NCBI RefSeq assembly: GCF_002163715.1
Contig: NZ_CP015698.1
Coordinates: 806,001-870,000, forward strand
Length of the DNA: 64,000 nucleotides
Source of the DNA: Curvibacter sp. AEP1-3
Lineage (GTDB): Bacteria; Pseudomonadota; Gammaproteobacteria; Burkholderiales; Burkholderiaceae_C
Direction: 5' to 3'
Shown one piece after another: positions 37,288 to 45,655 of this stretch (its first letter is position 1; each line of letters starts with the position of its first letter). The position numbers and the translations under genes were made by a program. The notes beneath the pieces are model-generated. The model was given only the letters and a program-made list of their open reading frames with translations. It was not told the origin of the DNA and did not search any database.

Positions 37288-38049
37288 TCAGGCAGACACA
37301 GCGTCTGCCAGCATGGCCCGCCCCACCGCCTGAAATGTGGCATGGGGTGAGTTCAACAACTTATCCCCTACCAATCGCTTGTAGGCCGCGGTCGCGGTGA
37401 GCGGAACCTTTTCCAACCAAAACAGGGCCTCTTCCCCCCTGCCCCGCTCCGCCAGCATGCTGGCATAGTTGAACTGCCCTCGGAAGTCTCCCCCTTCGGC
37501 ACCCTTTTTGAACCAAGCCAAAGCGGACTCTGCGTCTTTGGCCACTACGCGACCGTCTTCATGAAAGTGCCCGATCTTGGTCATGGACTTCGCGTGCCCT
37601 AACTTGGCAGCTGTCGTGTACCACTGCAATGCTTCATCGTCGTTTTTCTTGACACCCTTTCCGGCTGCCAGCAAGTTAGCGTAGTTGTACATACCGGAAT
37701 CCAAGCCATTGTGCGCAGCCTGCCGGAACCAATTTGCTGCAGCAAAAAAATCCACGGCAGTACCCCACCCGTTTTCAAAGCAACGACCACACATGTTCAT
37801 GCCCATGACTTGGCCCTGAGTTCCGGCTTTCAGGAAAAAACGCAAGGCCTCTTTATGGTTGGCCTCCTCCCCATGACCATCGAGCAGCCATTGGCCTATG
37901 ACCGTCTGTGCGTCAGCACTTCCGAGCTCAGACGCATGCCGCATCCACTGCGCTGCACTCCGGGGTTCTGCGCCAATCACCGCTTGCCAGGCAGCGGGGT
38001 TCATGGCCGCTATTTCGGCAAGACTGAATGGCTTTGGCGGGAATGTCAT
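37288..38049 (-). CDS. Sel1-repeat protein
   Basis: 253-residue protein built of Sel1/TPR-like helical repeats: at least five units with the pattern A..(Y/L)G..(Y/F)..G.GV.....EAL.W...AA..G, for example LLAAGKGVKKNDDEALQWYTTAAKLG. No signal peptide, so probably cytoplasmic. Such proteins are scaffolds; partner unknown. Convergent with bfr and transcribed toward it; a Fur-like site starts only 16 bases before its ATG (38065-38079), placing it in the iron regulon by position. Confidence 0.85.
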   Translation of the reverse strand: MTFPPKPFSLAEIAAMNPAAWQAVIGAEPRSAAQWMRHASELGSADAQTVIGQWLLDGHGEEANHKEALRFFLKAGTQGQVMGMNMCGRCFENGWGTAVDFFAAANWFRQAAHNGLDSGMYNYANLLAAGKGVKKNDDEALQWYTTAAKLGHAKSMTKIGHFHEDGRVVAKDAESALAWFKKGAEGGDFRGQFNYASMLAERGRGEEALFWLEKVPLTATAAYKRLVGDKLLNSPHATFQAVGRAMLADAVSA

Positions 38050-38064
38050 GGAGCAGAAATCAAA

Positions 38065-38079
38065 TACGAATAATTCTCA
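38065..38079. promoter_or_regulatory. Fur-box-like site before the Sel1 gene
   Basis: TACGAATAATTCTCA matches the 7-1-7 Fur consensus at about 10 of 15 positions and directly precedes the Sel1 gene start. A second, weaker site (38184-38198, 8 of 15) lies before bfd. Confidence 0.5.
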
Positions 38080-38183
38080 ACTATATCTGTTACTGAACTA
38101 TTCCGGAATGCAACAGGGCGCACAGCCCAGTTTTGTAGACACAACCCCACAAACACTACACATTTTTTTACATGCAATGCAAA

Positions 38184-38198
38184 TGCGACGAATTCTTA
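38184..38198. promoter_or_regulatory. Weak Fur-box-like site before bfd
   Basis: TGCGACGAATTCTTA resembles the TGCGAATCATTCTCA site upstream of bfr, with 8 of 15 consensus positions. It lies 41 bases before the bfd ATG. Supported mainly by location. Confidence 0.35.
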
Positions 38199-38238
38199 TT
38201 TAGAATACGAGCTCCGATCAACACTCAGTAAGCGTCTC

Positions 38239-38454
38239 ATGATTGTTTGCGTCTGCCACCGCGTATCCGACAAGGAAATTCACCAACACGCCAGTGAAGG
38301 GAAGAGCTTCGAGGACATCCAGATTGATCTCGGTGTCGCTACACAATGTGGCCGCTGCGAAGACTGTGCGCGTGACGTGGTGGAGCAATGCCACGCCAAT
38401 GCGGCCATGGTCCACGGAGCGTGGAAGACCATGATGGTGACGCGCTCTTTGTAA
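38239..38454 (+). CDS. bfd: Bacterioferritin-associated ferredoxin Bfd
   Basis: 71-residue [2Fe-2S] protein that reduces bacterioferritin iron for release. The cluster ligands are Cys4 and Cys6 (VCVC) and Cys37 and Cys40 (QCGRC), spaced as in E. coli Bfd (4, 6, 38, 41); an extra Cys43 is present. The start at 38239 gives the family N-terminus MIVCVCHRVSD. Usually iron-repressed; a weak Fur-like site lies just upstream. Confidence 0.93.
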   Translation: MIVCVCHRVSDKEIHQHASEGKSFEDIQIDLGVATQCGRCEDCARDVVEQCHANAAMVHGAWKTMMVTRSL

Positions 38455-38468
38455 ATCATTTTTTCTAC

Positions 38469-38493
38469 ATAAACAAGAATGCTTCTTGTTTAT
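38469..38493. promoter_or_regulatory. 25-base palindrome upstream of the TonB-dependent receptor
   Basis: ATAAACAAGAA (38469-38479) and TTCTTGTTTAT (38483-38493) are perfect mirror arms around TGC. It begins 15 bases after the bfd stop and ends 88 bases before the receptor start. It could end the bfd transcript or be an operator; the AT-rich arms and absence of a T-run favour an operator. It does not match the Fur consensus well. Confidence 0.5.
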
Positions 38494-38580
38494 CCACCCA
38501 ATCAGCAAGCCAAGTCAGAGCCCTATCCCGGTGCTCAGGACATAGCCAGCAGATTCTTTCAATTGAACGTTTTGAACGCT

Positions 38581-40794
38581 ATGCCCACATCCAAACCCCT
38601 CCTTATTGCCGCCCCGCCTCCGGTAGCTGCCACCACCCTCCTGCCCTTGGGAGCCATGCTGCTTGCAGGTTCATTCTCTGCAGTTGCCCAGGAGAGTGCC
38701 GGAGAGCCCGTCAAGTCACTGAAGCAAATCACCATCACCGAGCAGCTTGAAGAAGAACAAGGCAAGGACTCTGTACGCGCAACCACCACCAGCATCGGCA
38801 AAGGCAAACAAGACCTCAGAGACGTACCTCAATCCATCACCGTAGTGACTGAGAAACTGGTGGATGACCGTAACCTGGATACCCTCAAAGACGTGCTGCA
38901 CAACACCGCAGGCGTGACTTTTCTGGCGGCGGAAGGTGGTGAGGAAGACATTCGGTTACGTGGTTTTTCCTTGGCGCAAACGGGTGACATCTATGTCGAC
39001 GGCATGCGTGACCCGGCGTTTTACGACCGCGACACATTCAATAGCGACAAGATTGAACTCCTGCGCGGTTCTGCATCCATGCTTTTTGGTCGGGGCTCCA
39101 CGGGTGGTGCAGTCAACCAAGCCAGCAAACAAGGACGGGCTATTGATGACCATGAAGTCACCACCACGCTGGGCAGCTACAACTACCGCCGGGTCACAGG
39201 GGACTTCAATATCAAGACTGGTGAGGACTCCGGGCTGCGCATCAACGCGATGGTCACCAAAGCCGACAACAACGGTGCAGGCAGCAGCATCGACAAGCGA
39301 GGAATAGCCGCCAACTACCGTTGGGGAATCGGCACCAAAGACGAGTTCTCCGTAGGCTTGTACTCCCTCGACAACGACAACGGCATCAACTACGGCGTGC
39401 GTTGGATACGTCCGACTTCTACCGCAGCGGCAAGCACTGCAGGCTTGAACGAAGCAATTGCCCCGCAAACCTATTACGGCATGGCCAGTGACTACAACAA
39501 GGGAACTGCGGACTACATCACCGCGAGCCACATCCATCGATTCGATGACGACAGTGAACTCAAGACCAGTGCAAGGCGCGGCGTGTACACCCGCGACCAG
39601 CGCGCAACACTGTGGAACTATGCGGCAGGAACAGGGCTGAACAATTTCTCTGATGCGACTGTGCTTACCCGTGGGGCCCAAAACAAGATCCAGGACTTGA
39701 ACTCGGTCTACCTCCAGAGCGACTACAGCAAAAAGTTCAAAGCGTGGGGAGTCAACCACGAAGTGTTTGCCGGCGTGGACGTCGCGCAGGAAAACAAAAA
39801 TGTGTTTCGCGTGACCGGCGGAGCAACCCGCACGTCTACGACCGTGGGCACGCCGGATGACGGAGCATCCGTGGATGAAGGCGCACGCGTAGTCTCACGC
39901 TCCAGTGCTTTCCAAGCGGACAATCTGGGGCTGTACGCCATGGACCTCGTCCAAGTGGCCGAGCACTGGAAAGTGCTGGGTGGCCTGCGCTTTGATCGCA
40001 TGCGTGGCAACTACATCACCGAGAACGCCGCAGGCCAAAAAACCGGTGCTTATGAACAAACAGTGGGCGACTGGAGTCAGCGTGTGGGTGCGCTGTATCA
40101 GCCTAACGAGCTGAGTTCGTATCACGTGTCGTGGGGGACGTCCTTCAATACCTCTGCGGATACCTATTCCTACACCACCACCAGCCAAAACACGCCGCCC
40201 GAGCAGAGCCGCAACTTTGAAATCGGAGCCAAACTGGACTCGGCAGACCATCGCTACACCACACGACTGGCGATATTCCATTCCACCAAGTTCAATGAGC
40301 GCAATACCGACCCGGACTCCGCAGCCACCCAGATGTTGTTGTCGGGCAAGCGTCACGCCAGCGGTCTGGAAGTGGATTTCAGCGGCATGTTGACCAGCAA
40401 GTGGGAAATCTATGGTTCGTATATGTGGATGCCTGATGCCATGATTGACATCTCGAACTCCACAGCCAACGGCGCACGCGAAGGTGAGCGTCCCGGTCTG
40501 ACGCCCATTCACAGTGGCACGGTGTGGACGACCTACCAATTCACCCCCGAGCTCCGCTTGGGCACCGGCATCAATTTCCGCGGCGAGCAAACCCCGGCGA
40601 CCAACCCGGGCGTCGTAGCCCCCGCTTACGCCACGTGGGATCTGATGGGTGAATACAAATTCAGCGAGAAAACTGCGCTCAAAGTCAACGTGACCAACGC
40701 GTTGAACAAGTTGTATGCCGATGGCCTGTACACCTCTTTCTACACCCCAGGGCCCGGACGCAACATCCAAGCCACGCTGAACCTCAAGTTCTAA
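38581..40794 (+). CDS. TonB-dependent siderophore receptor (Fiu/PiuA-like)
   Basis: 737-residue outer-membrane receptor. Signal peptide about residues 1-35 ([18 protein letters not shown]); TonB box-like stretch followed by the plug domain ([62 protein letters not shown]); then the beta-barrel ending in [10 protein letters not shown] with terminal Phe. The start at 38581 places the signal peptide correctly; an earlier ATG lies inside a palindrome. The next gene is piuC, as in the fiu-ybiX and piuA-piuC pairs, so it likely imports ferric catecholate-type siderophores; the ligand is unproven. Confidence 0.92.
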   Translation: MPTSKPLLIAAPPPVAATTLLPLGAMLLAGSFSAVAQESAGEPVKSLKQITITEQLEEEQGKDSVRATTTSIGKGKQDLRDVPQSITVVTEKLVDDRNLDTLKDVLHNTAGVTFLAAEGGEEDIRLRGFSLAQTGDIYVDGMRDPAFYDRDTFNSDKIELLRGSASMLFGRGSTGGAVNQASKQGRAIDDHEVTTTLGSYNYRRVTGDFNIKTGEDSGLRINAMVTKADNNGAGSSIDKRGIAANYRWGIGTKDEFSVGLYSLDNDNGINYGVRWIRPTSTAAASTAGLNEAIAPQTYYGMASDYNKGTADYITASHIHRFDDDSELKTSARRGVYTRDQRATLWNYAAGTGLNNFSDATVLTRGAQNKIQDLNSVYLQSDYSKKFKAWGVNHEVFAGVDVAQENKNVFRVTGGATRTSTTVGTPDDGASVDEGARVVSRSSAFQADNLGLYAMDLVQVAEHWKVLGGLRFDRMRGNYITENAAGQKTGAYEQTVGDWSQRVGALYQPNELSSYHVSWGTSFNTSADTYSYTTTSQNTPPEQSRNFEIGAKLDSADHRYTTRLAIFHSTKFNERNTDPDSAATQMLLSGKRHASGLEVDFSGMLTSKWEIYGSYMWMPDAMIDISNSTANGAREGERPGLTPIHSGTVWTTYQFTPELRLGTGINFRGEQTPATNPGVVAPAYATWDLMGEYKFSEKTALKVNVTNALNKLYADGLYTSFYTPGPGRNIQATLNLKF

Positions 40795-40822
40795 ACTATC
40801 CACCTCGCTGCCAGCTACCGCC

Positions 40823-41506
40823 ATGCTTTTGCACCTGCCCGACCTGCTGACTCCGCAAGAAGTCGCCCAAGCACAGCAACTCCTGAAAGAGGCGCCGTGG
40901 GTGGACGGGCGCAAAGGCACCGGCGAGCTGGCCAAACAGGTCAAGAACAACGAGCAGCTCGACCATGAGGGCGAGGAGGCGCGCAGCATCCGCGACATGG
41001 TGCTGCGCGGTCTGGACCGCAGCCCCACCTTCTTTTCGGCTGCATTGCCAAAGAAAGTGTTCCCTCCCCGCGTGAACCGCTACGGAGGCGACACCAATTA
41101 CTACGGCAACCACATCGACGGCTCGGTGCGGTATATGCCCGGCAGCGGGCAGCGCCTGCGCACTGATGTGTCCTGCACCGTGTTTCTCTCCGATCCTGAA
41201 GACTATGACGGCGGCGAACTGACGATTGCAGACACCTATGGCGAACAAAGCGTCAAGCTGCCTGCAGGCCATGCCGTGCTCTACCCCGGCACCAGCCTGC
41301 ACCAGGTCAAGCCAGTCACCCGCGGCCAACGCATCGCCTGCTTTTTCTGGGTGGAGAGCCTGGTGCGCAGCGATGAGCAGCGCCGCATGCTTTATGAGCT
41401 CGACATGAACTTGCTCGCCATGCGTCGCCGCCACGGCGACTCGGCAGAGACCACCGCACTGACCGGCGTGTACCACAACATGCTGCGCATGTGGGCGGAC
41501 ACCTGA
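40823..41506 (+). CDS. piuC: Fe(II)/2-oxoglutarate hydroxylase PiuC
   Basis: 227-residue PKHD-type dioxygenase (PiuC/YbiX). Iron ligands His97 and Asp99 lie in YYGNHIDGS, the distal His in [10 protein letters not shown] with the oxoglutarate-binding Arg in TRGQR. Also typical: [25 protein letters not shown]. Length equals the family (225-227). It follows the receptor by 28 bases and is probably co-transcribed with it and with tonB-exbB-exbD; the physiological substrate of PiuC is not established. Confidence 0.94.
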   Translation: MLLHLPDLLTPQEVAQAQQLLKEAPWVDGRKGTGELAKQVKNNEQLDHEGEEARSIRDMVLRGLDRSPTFFSAALPKKVFPPRVNRYGGDTNYYGNHIDGSVRYMPGSGQRLRTDVSCTVFLSDPEDYDGGELTIADTYGEQSVKLPAGHAVLYPGTSLHQVKPVTRGQRIACFFWVESLVRSDEQRRMLYELDMNLLAMRRRHGDSAETTALTGVYHNMLRMWADT

Positions 41507-41541
41507 AGACCGCCGGTTTCTGTCACTTCGCACCCGTACAC

Positions 41542-42285
41542 ATGCCAATGCAACCATCTCAACGCCACCGATCACTGCCTGCCATGAGCCGCAACACCGC
41601 GATCGTGCTGGGCGTCGTGCTGCTGCACGGCGCCGTCCTCTGGGCGGTGCAAAGCGGCCTCATGCGGCGCGTCGCGGAAGTCGTGATTCCTGCCGAAATT
41701 CTGGTGGAAATCATGACGCCAGCCGCACCGTCGAAGGCACCGACCCCGACACCCCAGCCCACGCAACAACCCAAATCTGTTAACAAAACCGCTACCAACA
41801 AACAACCCGCACCAACCACCCCGACACCGGTGGCAACGCCCCAGCCTGTGCCGACACCACTGGCAGTAGCCCCCAATACCACTGCCCCGGCTCCCTCCGC
41901 TGCAGCTCCGACAGCGATGGCCAACGCCGGCAGCAACCAAAGTACCAACGGCAGCAGCAATGCACCTGCCGCGCCGCCGGCTCCACCAGCCCCGCCGAAA
42001 CTGGAGCTCCCTTCCAGCGACGCCGACTACCTCAACAACGCAAGACCTGCCTACCCCGCCACCAGCAAGCGCCTGCGGGAAACAGGCCTCGTGGTTGTCC
42101 GGGTGTTCATCGATACCGACGGCCAAGCCAGCCAGGCCAGCGTGAAGCAAAGCAGCGGCTTTGACCGATTGGACCAAACCTCTGTGGAGACGGCTCTCAA
42201 GTGGCGCTATGTGCCGGGCAAAAAAGCCGGCGTGCCCCAAGGCATGTGGTTGGACGTGCCTATCAACTGGCAGTTGACGCGCTGA
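41542..42285 (+). CDS. tonB: TonB energy-transduction protein
   Basis: 247-residue TonB-like protein. One membrane anchor near the N-terminus (AIVLGVVLLHGAVLWAVQS), a long Pro/Ala/Thr-rich periplasmic spacer (residues about 65-155) and a C-terminal TonB domain (ARPAYPATSKRLRETGLVVV, LKWRYVPGKKAGVPQG). The start is uncertain: 41542, 41548 or 41584 all work, and the ribosome-binding site is weak. It links ExbBD in the inner membrane to the receptor encoded upstream. Confidence 0.9.
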   Translation: MPMQPSQRHRSLPAMSRNTAIVLGVVLLHGAVLWAVQSGLMRRVAEVVIPAEILVEIMTPAAPSKAPTPTPQPTQQPKSVNKTATNKQPAPTTPTPVATPQPVPTPLAVAPNTTAPAPSAAAPTAMANAGSNQSTNGSSNAPAAPPAPPAPPKLELPSSDADYLNNARPAYPATSKRLRETGLVVVRVFIDTDGQASQASVKQSSGFDRLDQTSVETALKWRYVPGKKAGVPQGMWLDVPINWQLTR

Positions 42286-42333
42286 GGCGCAACTATCCAT
42301 TTACTTTTTTGAACCTATTTCTGGAGCTTTTTC

Positions 42334-43053
42334 ATGGAATCCCAACTCGGACTCATTACCCTCTGGACCCAAGGCGACTGGGTCACCAAATCAGTCGCAG
42401 TGCTGCTGATAGGCATGTCACTGGCCTCCTGGATCGTCATTTTGATCAAGGCCTTGGACATCCTCAAGTTCAAATCGCTGGCCGCACGCACGGAGAATTT
42501 CTGGCATAGCGCTGAGTTTGAAGAGGGCATTGATACGCTGGGCGCGCCTACTGACAACCCATTTGTGCAACTGGCCCGTGCTGGACAGGAAGCCACTGCC
42601 CACCATCGCAACACGCAAACCCAGCTGCACGACGCACTGGACATCAGCGACTGGATCAGCCGCTCCTTGCGCAACAGCATTGACGACAGCACTGCCCGCT
42701 TCCAGAGCGGCCTCGCCGTCTTGGCCTCGGTAGGCTCCACGGCTCCGTTCGTGGGTCTGTTCGGCACCGTTTGGGGCATTTACCACGCGCTCATGGGCAT
42801 TGGTGCCTCCGGGCAAGCCACCATCGACAAGGTGGCGGGCCCCATCGGCGAAGCACTGATCATGACGGCGCTCGGTCTGGCTGTAGCCATTCCCGCAGTG
42901 CTGGGCTACAACGCGCTGGTAAGGGGTAACAAGTCCATCCTGACCAAGCTCAACCGCTTTGCGCACGACTTGCATGCCTACTTTGTGACCGGGGCCCGTG
43001 TGAGCAACACGCTCGGCACTGACGGCAAGGTCGTAGCCATGAAAAAAGCCTGA
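42334..43053 (+). CDS. exbB: ExbB, TonB-complex proton channel subunit
   Basis: 239-residue MotA/TolQ/ExbB-family protein with three membrane helices: about residues 20-42 (VAVLLIGMSLASWIVILIK), 130-160 (GSTAPFVGLFGTVWGIYHAL) and 170-195 (ALIMTALGLAVAIPAVLGY). The GLFGTVWGI motif is diagnostic. It harnesses the proton gradient for TonB. Between tonB and exbD in one operon. Confidence 0.94.
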   Translation: MESQLGLITLWTQGDWVTKSVAVLLIGMSLASWIVILIKALDILKFKSLAARTENFWHSAEFEEGIDTLGAPTDNPFVQLARAGQEATAHHRNTQTQLHDALDISDWISRSLRNSIDDSTARFQSGLAVLASVGSTAPFVGLFGTVWGIYHALMGIGASGQATIDKVAGPIGEALIMTALGLAVAIPAVLGYNALVRGNKSILTKLNRFAHDLHAYFVTGARVSNTLGTDGKVVAMKKA

Positions 43054-43070
43054 TCGGCGAAAGGTTCCCC

Positions 43071-43493
43071 ATGTCATTTGGAATGCAAGACACCGGTTCT
43101 GAGAGCGACAACGAGGTGATGAACGAGATCAACATGACGCCCCTCGTGGACGTGATGTTGGTACTACTCATCATCTTCATCATCACGGTTCCGGTCATGA
43201 AACACGCGGTGAATGTGGAGCTGCCCACCGCCACCAGCCAGCCCCAGCAGACCAAGCCCGAAACCCTGCAACTCAGTGTGGATGCGCAAGGTGCCTACTT
43301 CCTGAACCAGACACCGGTTGCCGGCGATGCGCTGGGCGCCGCGCTACAAGCCGAGGCCGCCAAAGAACCGCAGCCTGAGCTGCATATCCGCGGCGACAAG
43401 GCCGCACGCTATGAGTATGTGGCCCAGGCCATGGCGGCGGCGCAAACGGCGGGACTGCGCAAAATCGGCTTTATCACCGAGCCCAAGCCTTAA
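43071..43493 (+). CDS. exbD: ExbD, TonB-complex subunit
   Basis: 140-residue ExbD with the diagnostic NEINMTPLVDVMLVLLIIFI segment: one membrane helix carrying the essential aspartate, here in LVDVM. The periplasmic C-terminal domain follows. It starts 17 bases after exbB and is followed by hemP after 3 bases. Confidence 0.94.
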   Translation: MSFGMQDTGSESDNEVMNEINMTPLVDVMLVLLIIFIITVPVMKHAVNVELPTATSQPQQTKPETLQLSVDAQGAYFLNQTPVAGDALGAALQAEAAKEPQPELHIRGDKAARYEYVAQAMAAAQTAGLRKIGFITEPKP

Positions 43494-43496
43494 GTC

Positions 43497-43715
43497 ATGG
43501 CCCACAGCCCCCTACCCGCTCTGCGCACGCTGGCACCCATGCCGGAGCTACGCGCCCATGCCGCAGGCCTTGTCTCCGGTCCCGCCGTGGCCGCCACGCC
43601 GGTGGTGCAAGCCAGCGCCCTGCTGGGCACCCGCCAGAGCGTGGACATTGAATACAAAGGCCAACGCTACCGCTTGCAAACCACCAAGGCGGGCAAGCTC
43701 ATCCTCACCAAATAG
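43497..43715 (+). CDS. hemP: HemP-like hemin uptake protein
   Basis: 72-residue small protein whose C-terminal 35 residues match HemP: SALLGTRQSVDIEYKGQRYR and then QTTKAGKLILTK. The N-terminal half is variable and alanine-rich. HemP proteins are linked to heme/iron uptake and are Fur-controlled. It follows exbD by 3 bases and ends the operon; a REP-like hairpin follows 17 bases later. Confidence 0.85.
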   Translation: MAHSPLPALRTLAPMPELRAHAAGLVSGPAVAATPVVQASALLGTRQSVDIEYKGQRYRLQTTKAGKLILTK

Positions 43716-43732
43716 AGGAGATTCATTGTGAA

Positions 43733-43790
43733 AATAGCTGCCGGCGCACAGTGGATGTGCGCGAGCAGCTATTTTTTTGATAGCAACTAG
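43733..43790 (-). repeat. Dispersed REP-like repeat, copy K (reverse orientation)
   Basis: On the minus strand: TTGCTATC, a run of seven A, then TAGCTGCTCGCGCACATCC, ACTGTGCGCCGGCAGCTATT. Both ends of the consensus are intact and the arms pair almost perfectly, giving a long hairpin between the convergent hemP and GlcG/HbpS-like genes. It is probably a bidirectional transcription terminator. Confidence 0.85.
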
Positions 43791-43797
43791 CCGTGTC

Positions 43798-44205
43798 TTA
43801 CAGGCCGATGGCGGCGATGCCGGCTTTGGCAATTTGCGCGTCTTCGTTGGACTTGACACCGCTCACGCCCACTGCGCCCAGGCACTGACCGTCTTTCATG
43901 ATCGGCACGCCACCTTCCAACAAGGCATCCAGGTTGGGAGCGCTCAGGAAGGACACACGTCCGCCGTTGATCATGTCTTCGTAGACTTTGCTCTCGCGGC
44001 GGCCCAAGGCAGCGGTGCGGGCCTTGCCGGGAGCAATGTGGGAGGAAATGGGAGCCGCACCGTCAAGGCGCTGGAACGACAACAGGTGACCGCCGTCGTC
44101 CACAATGGCGATGCTTACCGCCCAGTTGTGTTTGACCGCTTCGGCTTGGGCGGCAGCCGCAATGGCGGCGACATCAGAAAATTCGAGTACAGCTTTGGAT
44201 TTCAT
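43798..44205 (-). CDS. GlcG/HbpS-family heme-binding-type protein
   Basis: 135-residue GlcG/HbpS-like protein. Seen: AQAEAVKHNWAVSIAIVDDGGHLLSFQRLDGA, APGKARTAALGRRES, GGVPIMKDGQCLGAVGVSG, NEDAQIAKAGIAAI. The length and motifs are those of the family, which includes HbpS (heme-binding, redox-sensing) and GlcG of glycolate operons. No signal peptide, so cytosolic. The start at 44205 is the family N-terminus. Convergent with the iron operon; a heme link is only positional. Confidence 0.85.
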   Translation of the reverse strand: MKSKAVLEFSDVAAIAAAAQAEAVKHNWAVSIAIVDDGGHLLSFQRLDGAAPISSHIAPGKARTAALGRRESKVYEDMINGGRVSFLSAPNLDALLEGGVPIMKDGQCLGAVGVSGVKSNEDAQIAKAGIAAIGL

Positions 44206-44417
44206 GGTGTGTAGGGTATTGATGGGTGAAAACCCTGAGCATACCCAAACAAACCGCCCATTTGCCCCCTCCTGACGCAGATCAGCCCCACCCGAAATGG
44301 CATGAATAGACACACAAAGCCCGGGGCTGCCCTTGCAAAACCCTAAAATGTCTTCACCTGCCGAATGCGCAAGCACTTGCCGCGCGTACACCGCAGTTTT
44401 TTAACTGGAGTATCACC

Positions 44418-45113
44418 ATGACAGATCGCACTACTACCTTCGGCCAGAGCCTGGGCTATGGCGCATCGACCGCGCAACGCAACAAGGTGCTGCGCAACAC
44501 TTACTGGCTGCTCTCGCTGAGCCTGATTCCCACCGTGTTGGGCGCTTGGGCTGGCGTAGAACTGAATATCGCACCGCTGTTCCGCGGCGTCCTCGGCTTT
44601 GTTTTGTTCCTGGCTGTGGCCTTCGGCTTCATCTTCGCGATTGAGAAGACCAAGAACTCTGCAGCAGGTGTCCCCGTCCTGCTGGGCTTCACCTTCTTCA
44701 TGGGCTTGATGATGTCGCCCCTGATCCAGCGCACCCTGGGTTTCAGCAACGGTCCGCAACTGATCATGACGGCGTTCGGCGGTACCGCTGGCGTGTTTTT
44801 CGCCATGGCCAGCCTGGCCACGGTCATCAAGCGTGACCTGACCGGCATGGGCAAGTGGCTGATGGTGGGCACCATCGTGCTGCTGGTGGGCGGACTGATC
44901 AACGCCTTCGTGGGTTCCACCGCTGGCATGATGGCGCTCTCCATGGCGGCTATCGGCATCTTCAGCTTCTGGATGCTGTACGACATCAAGCGCATTGTCG
45001 ATGGTGGCGAAACCAACTACATCACCGCTACGCTGGCCTTGTACCTGGACATCGTGAACGTGTTCCAGAATCTGCTGGCCCTGTTGGGCATCTTCGGTGG
45101 CGAACGCGACTAA
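44418..45113 (+). CDS. Bax inhibitor-1/YccA family membrane protein
   Basis: 231-residue inner-membrane protein with seven hydrophobic helices; hallmarks are LRNTYWLLSLSLIPTVLGAW near the start, a GGTAGVFFAMA helix, and a final WMLYDIKRIVDGGETNYI with the family's conserved acidic residues, then LYLDIVNVFQNLLALLG. YccA in E. coli modulates FtsH and Sec; the role here is unknown. The start is preceded by a CTGGAG site. A strong terminator follows at 45133-45158. Confidence 0.9.
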   Translation: MTDRTTTFGQSLGYGASTAQRNKVLRNTYWLLSLSLIPTVLGAWAGVELNIAPLFRGVLGFVLFLAVAFGFIFAIEKTKNSAAGVPVLLGFTFFMGLMMSPLIQRTLGFSNGPQLIMTAFGGTAGVFFAMASLATVIKRDLTGMGKWLMVGTIVLLVGGLINAFVGSTAGMMALSMAAIGIFSFWMLYDIKRIVDGGETNYITATLALYLDIVNVFQNLLALLGIFGGERD

Positions 45114-45132
45114 GCACTGCACACACACCAAC

Positions 45133-45158
45133 AAAAAAGGCCCCCCGGGGCCTTTTTT
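45133..45158 (+). terminator. Terminator after the BI-1 gene
   Basis: AAAAAAGGCCCC pairs with GGGGCCTTTTTT almost without loop, followed by a T-run. Intrinsic terminator, 19 bases after the BI-1 gene stop. Confidence 0.9.
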
Positions 45159-45227
45159 GTTTTCAGCAAGTTGTGGTTAATACTTGGCGTCACCTGCCGA
45201 TATAACTAGCAGCACTCCATCCGCCTT

Positions 45228-45602
45228 ATGACACTTCGCCCCCTGATCCTCCTCTCTGCCGTACTGCTGGCCGGTTGCGATCTGCAATCCATCCAGGCAG
45301 CAATGGCAGACCCGCGGATCGCCCAGCGGGAAGCTGAAGCCAAAGCCATAGGCAGCGCCTGCCGCCATGGCCTGCGCAGCATTGAAGACTGCTACTCGCT
45401 CAATGAAAAAGCGTCCAAAGCGGCCATCTTCGAAGGCTGGAAGGAAATGGACAGCTATATGCGTGAAAACAAGATTGAAGGCATAGCACCCCAAGGTCTC
45501 AAGCCGCCACCTCCACCGCCGCCCGCGGATTCGGTGATTACTGAAAAGTCAGATGAAGAGCCCAAGGCCAAATCCAAGGCCAAAGCAAAAGCGGAGCACT
45601 AG
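45228..45602 (+). CDS. Small lipoprotein, unknown function
   Basis: 124-residue lipoprotein. The signal peptide ends in the lipobox LLAGC (lipidated Cys17). The middle is helical with two further cysteines (SACRHGLRSIEDCYSLNEKA), followed by a polyproline stretch (seven P in a row) and a lysine/alanine-rich tail with KAKSKAKAKAEH. The mature part shows no recognised domain. The stop lies inside the terminator stem at 45587-45613. Confidence 0.75.
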   Translation: MTLRPLILLSAVLLAGCDLQSIQAAMADPRIAQREAEAKAIGSACRHGLRSIEDCYSLNEKASKAAIFEGWKEMDSYMRENKIEGIAPQGLKPPPPPPPADSVITEKSDEEPKAKSKAKAKAEH

Positions 45603-45616
45603 GCTCCGCTTTTTTG
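45587..45616 (+). terminator. Terminator overlapping the lipoprotein stop
   Basis: AAAAGCGGAGC (45587-45597) pairs with GCTCCGCTTTT (45603-45613) across ACTAG, which contains the stop codon; a T-run follows. Also usable by the convergent rlmD transcript. Confidence 0.85.
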
Positions 45617-45655
45617 TCTCCAAGAACAGGCCAGCCTGCCCTCTGTAGCCGGGTA

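Noticed and set aside
38479..38580. Upstream start for the TonB-dependent receptor at 38479
   Set aside because: It lies in a palindrome and would bury the signal peptide 34 residues inside the protein.
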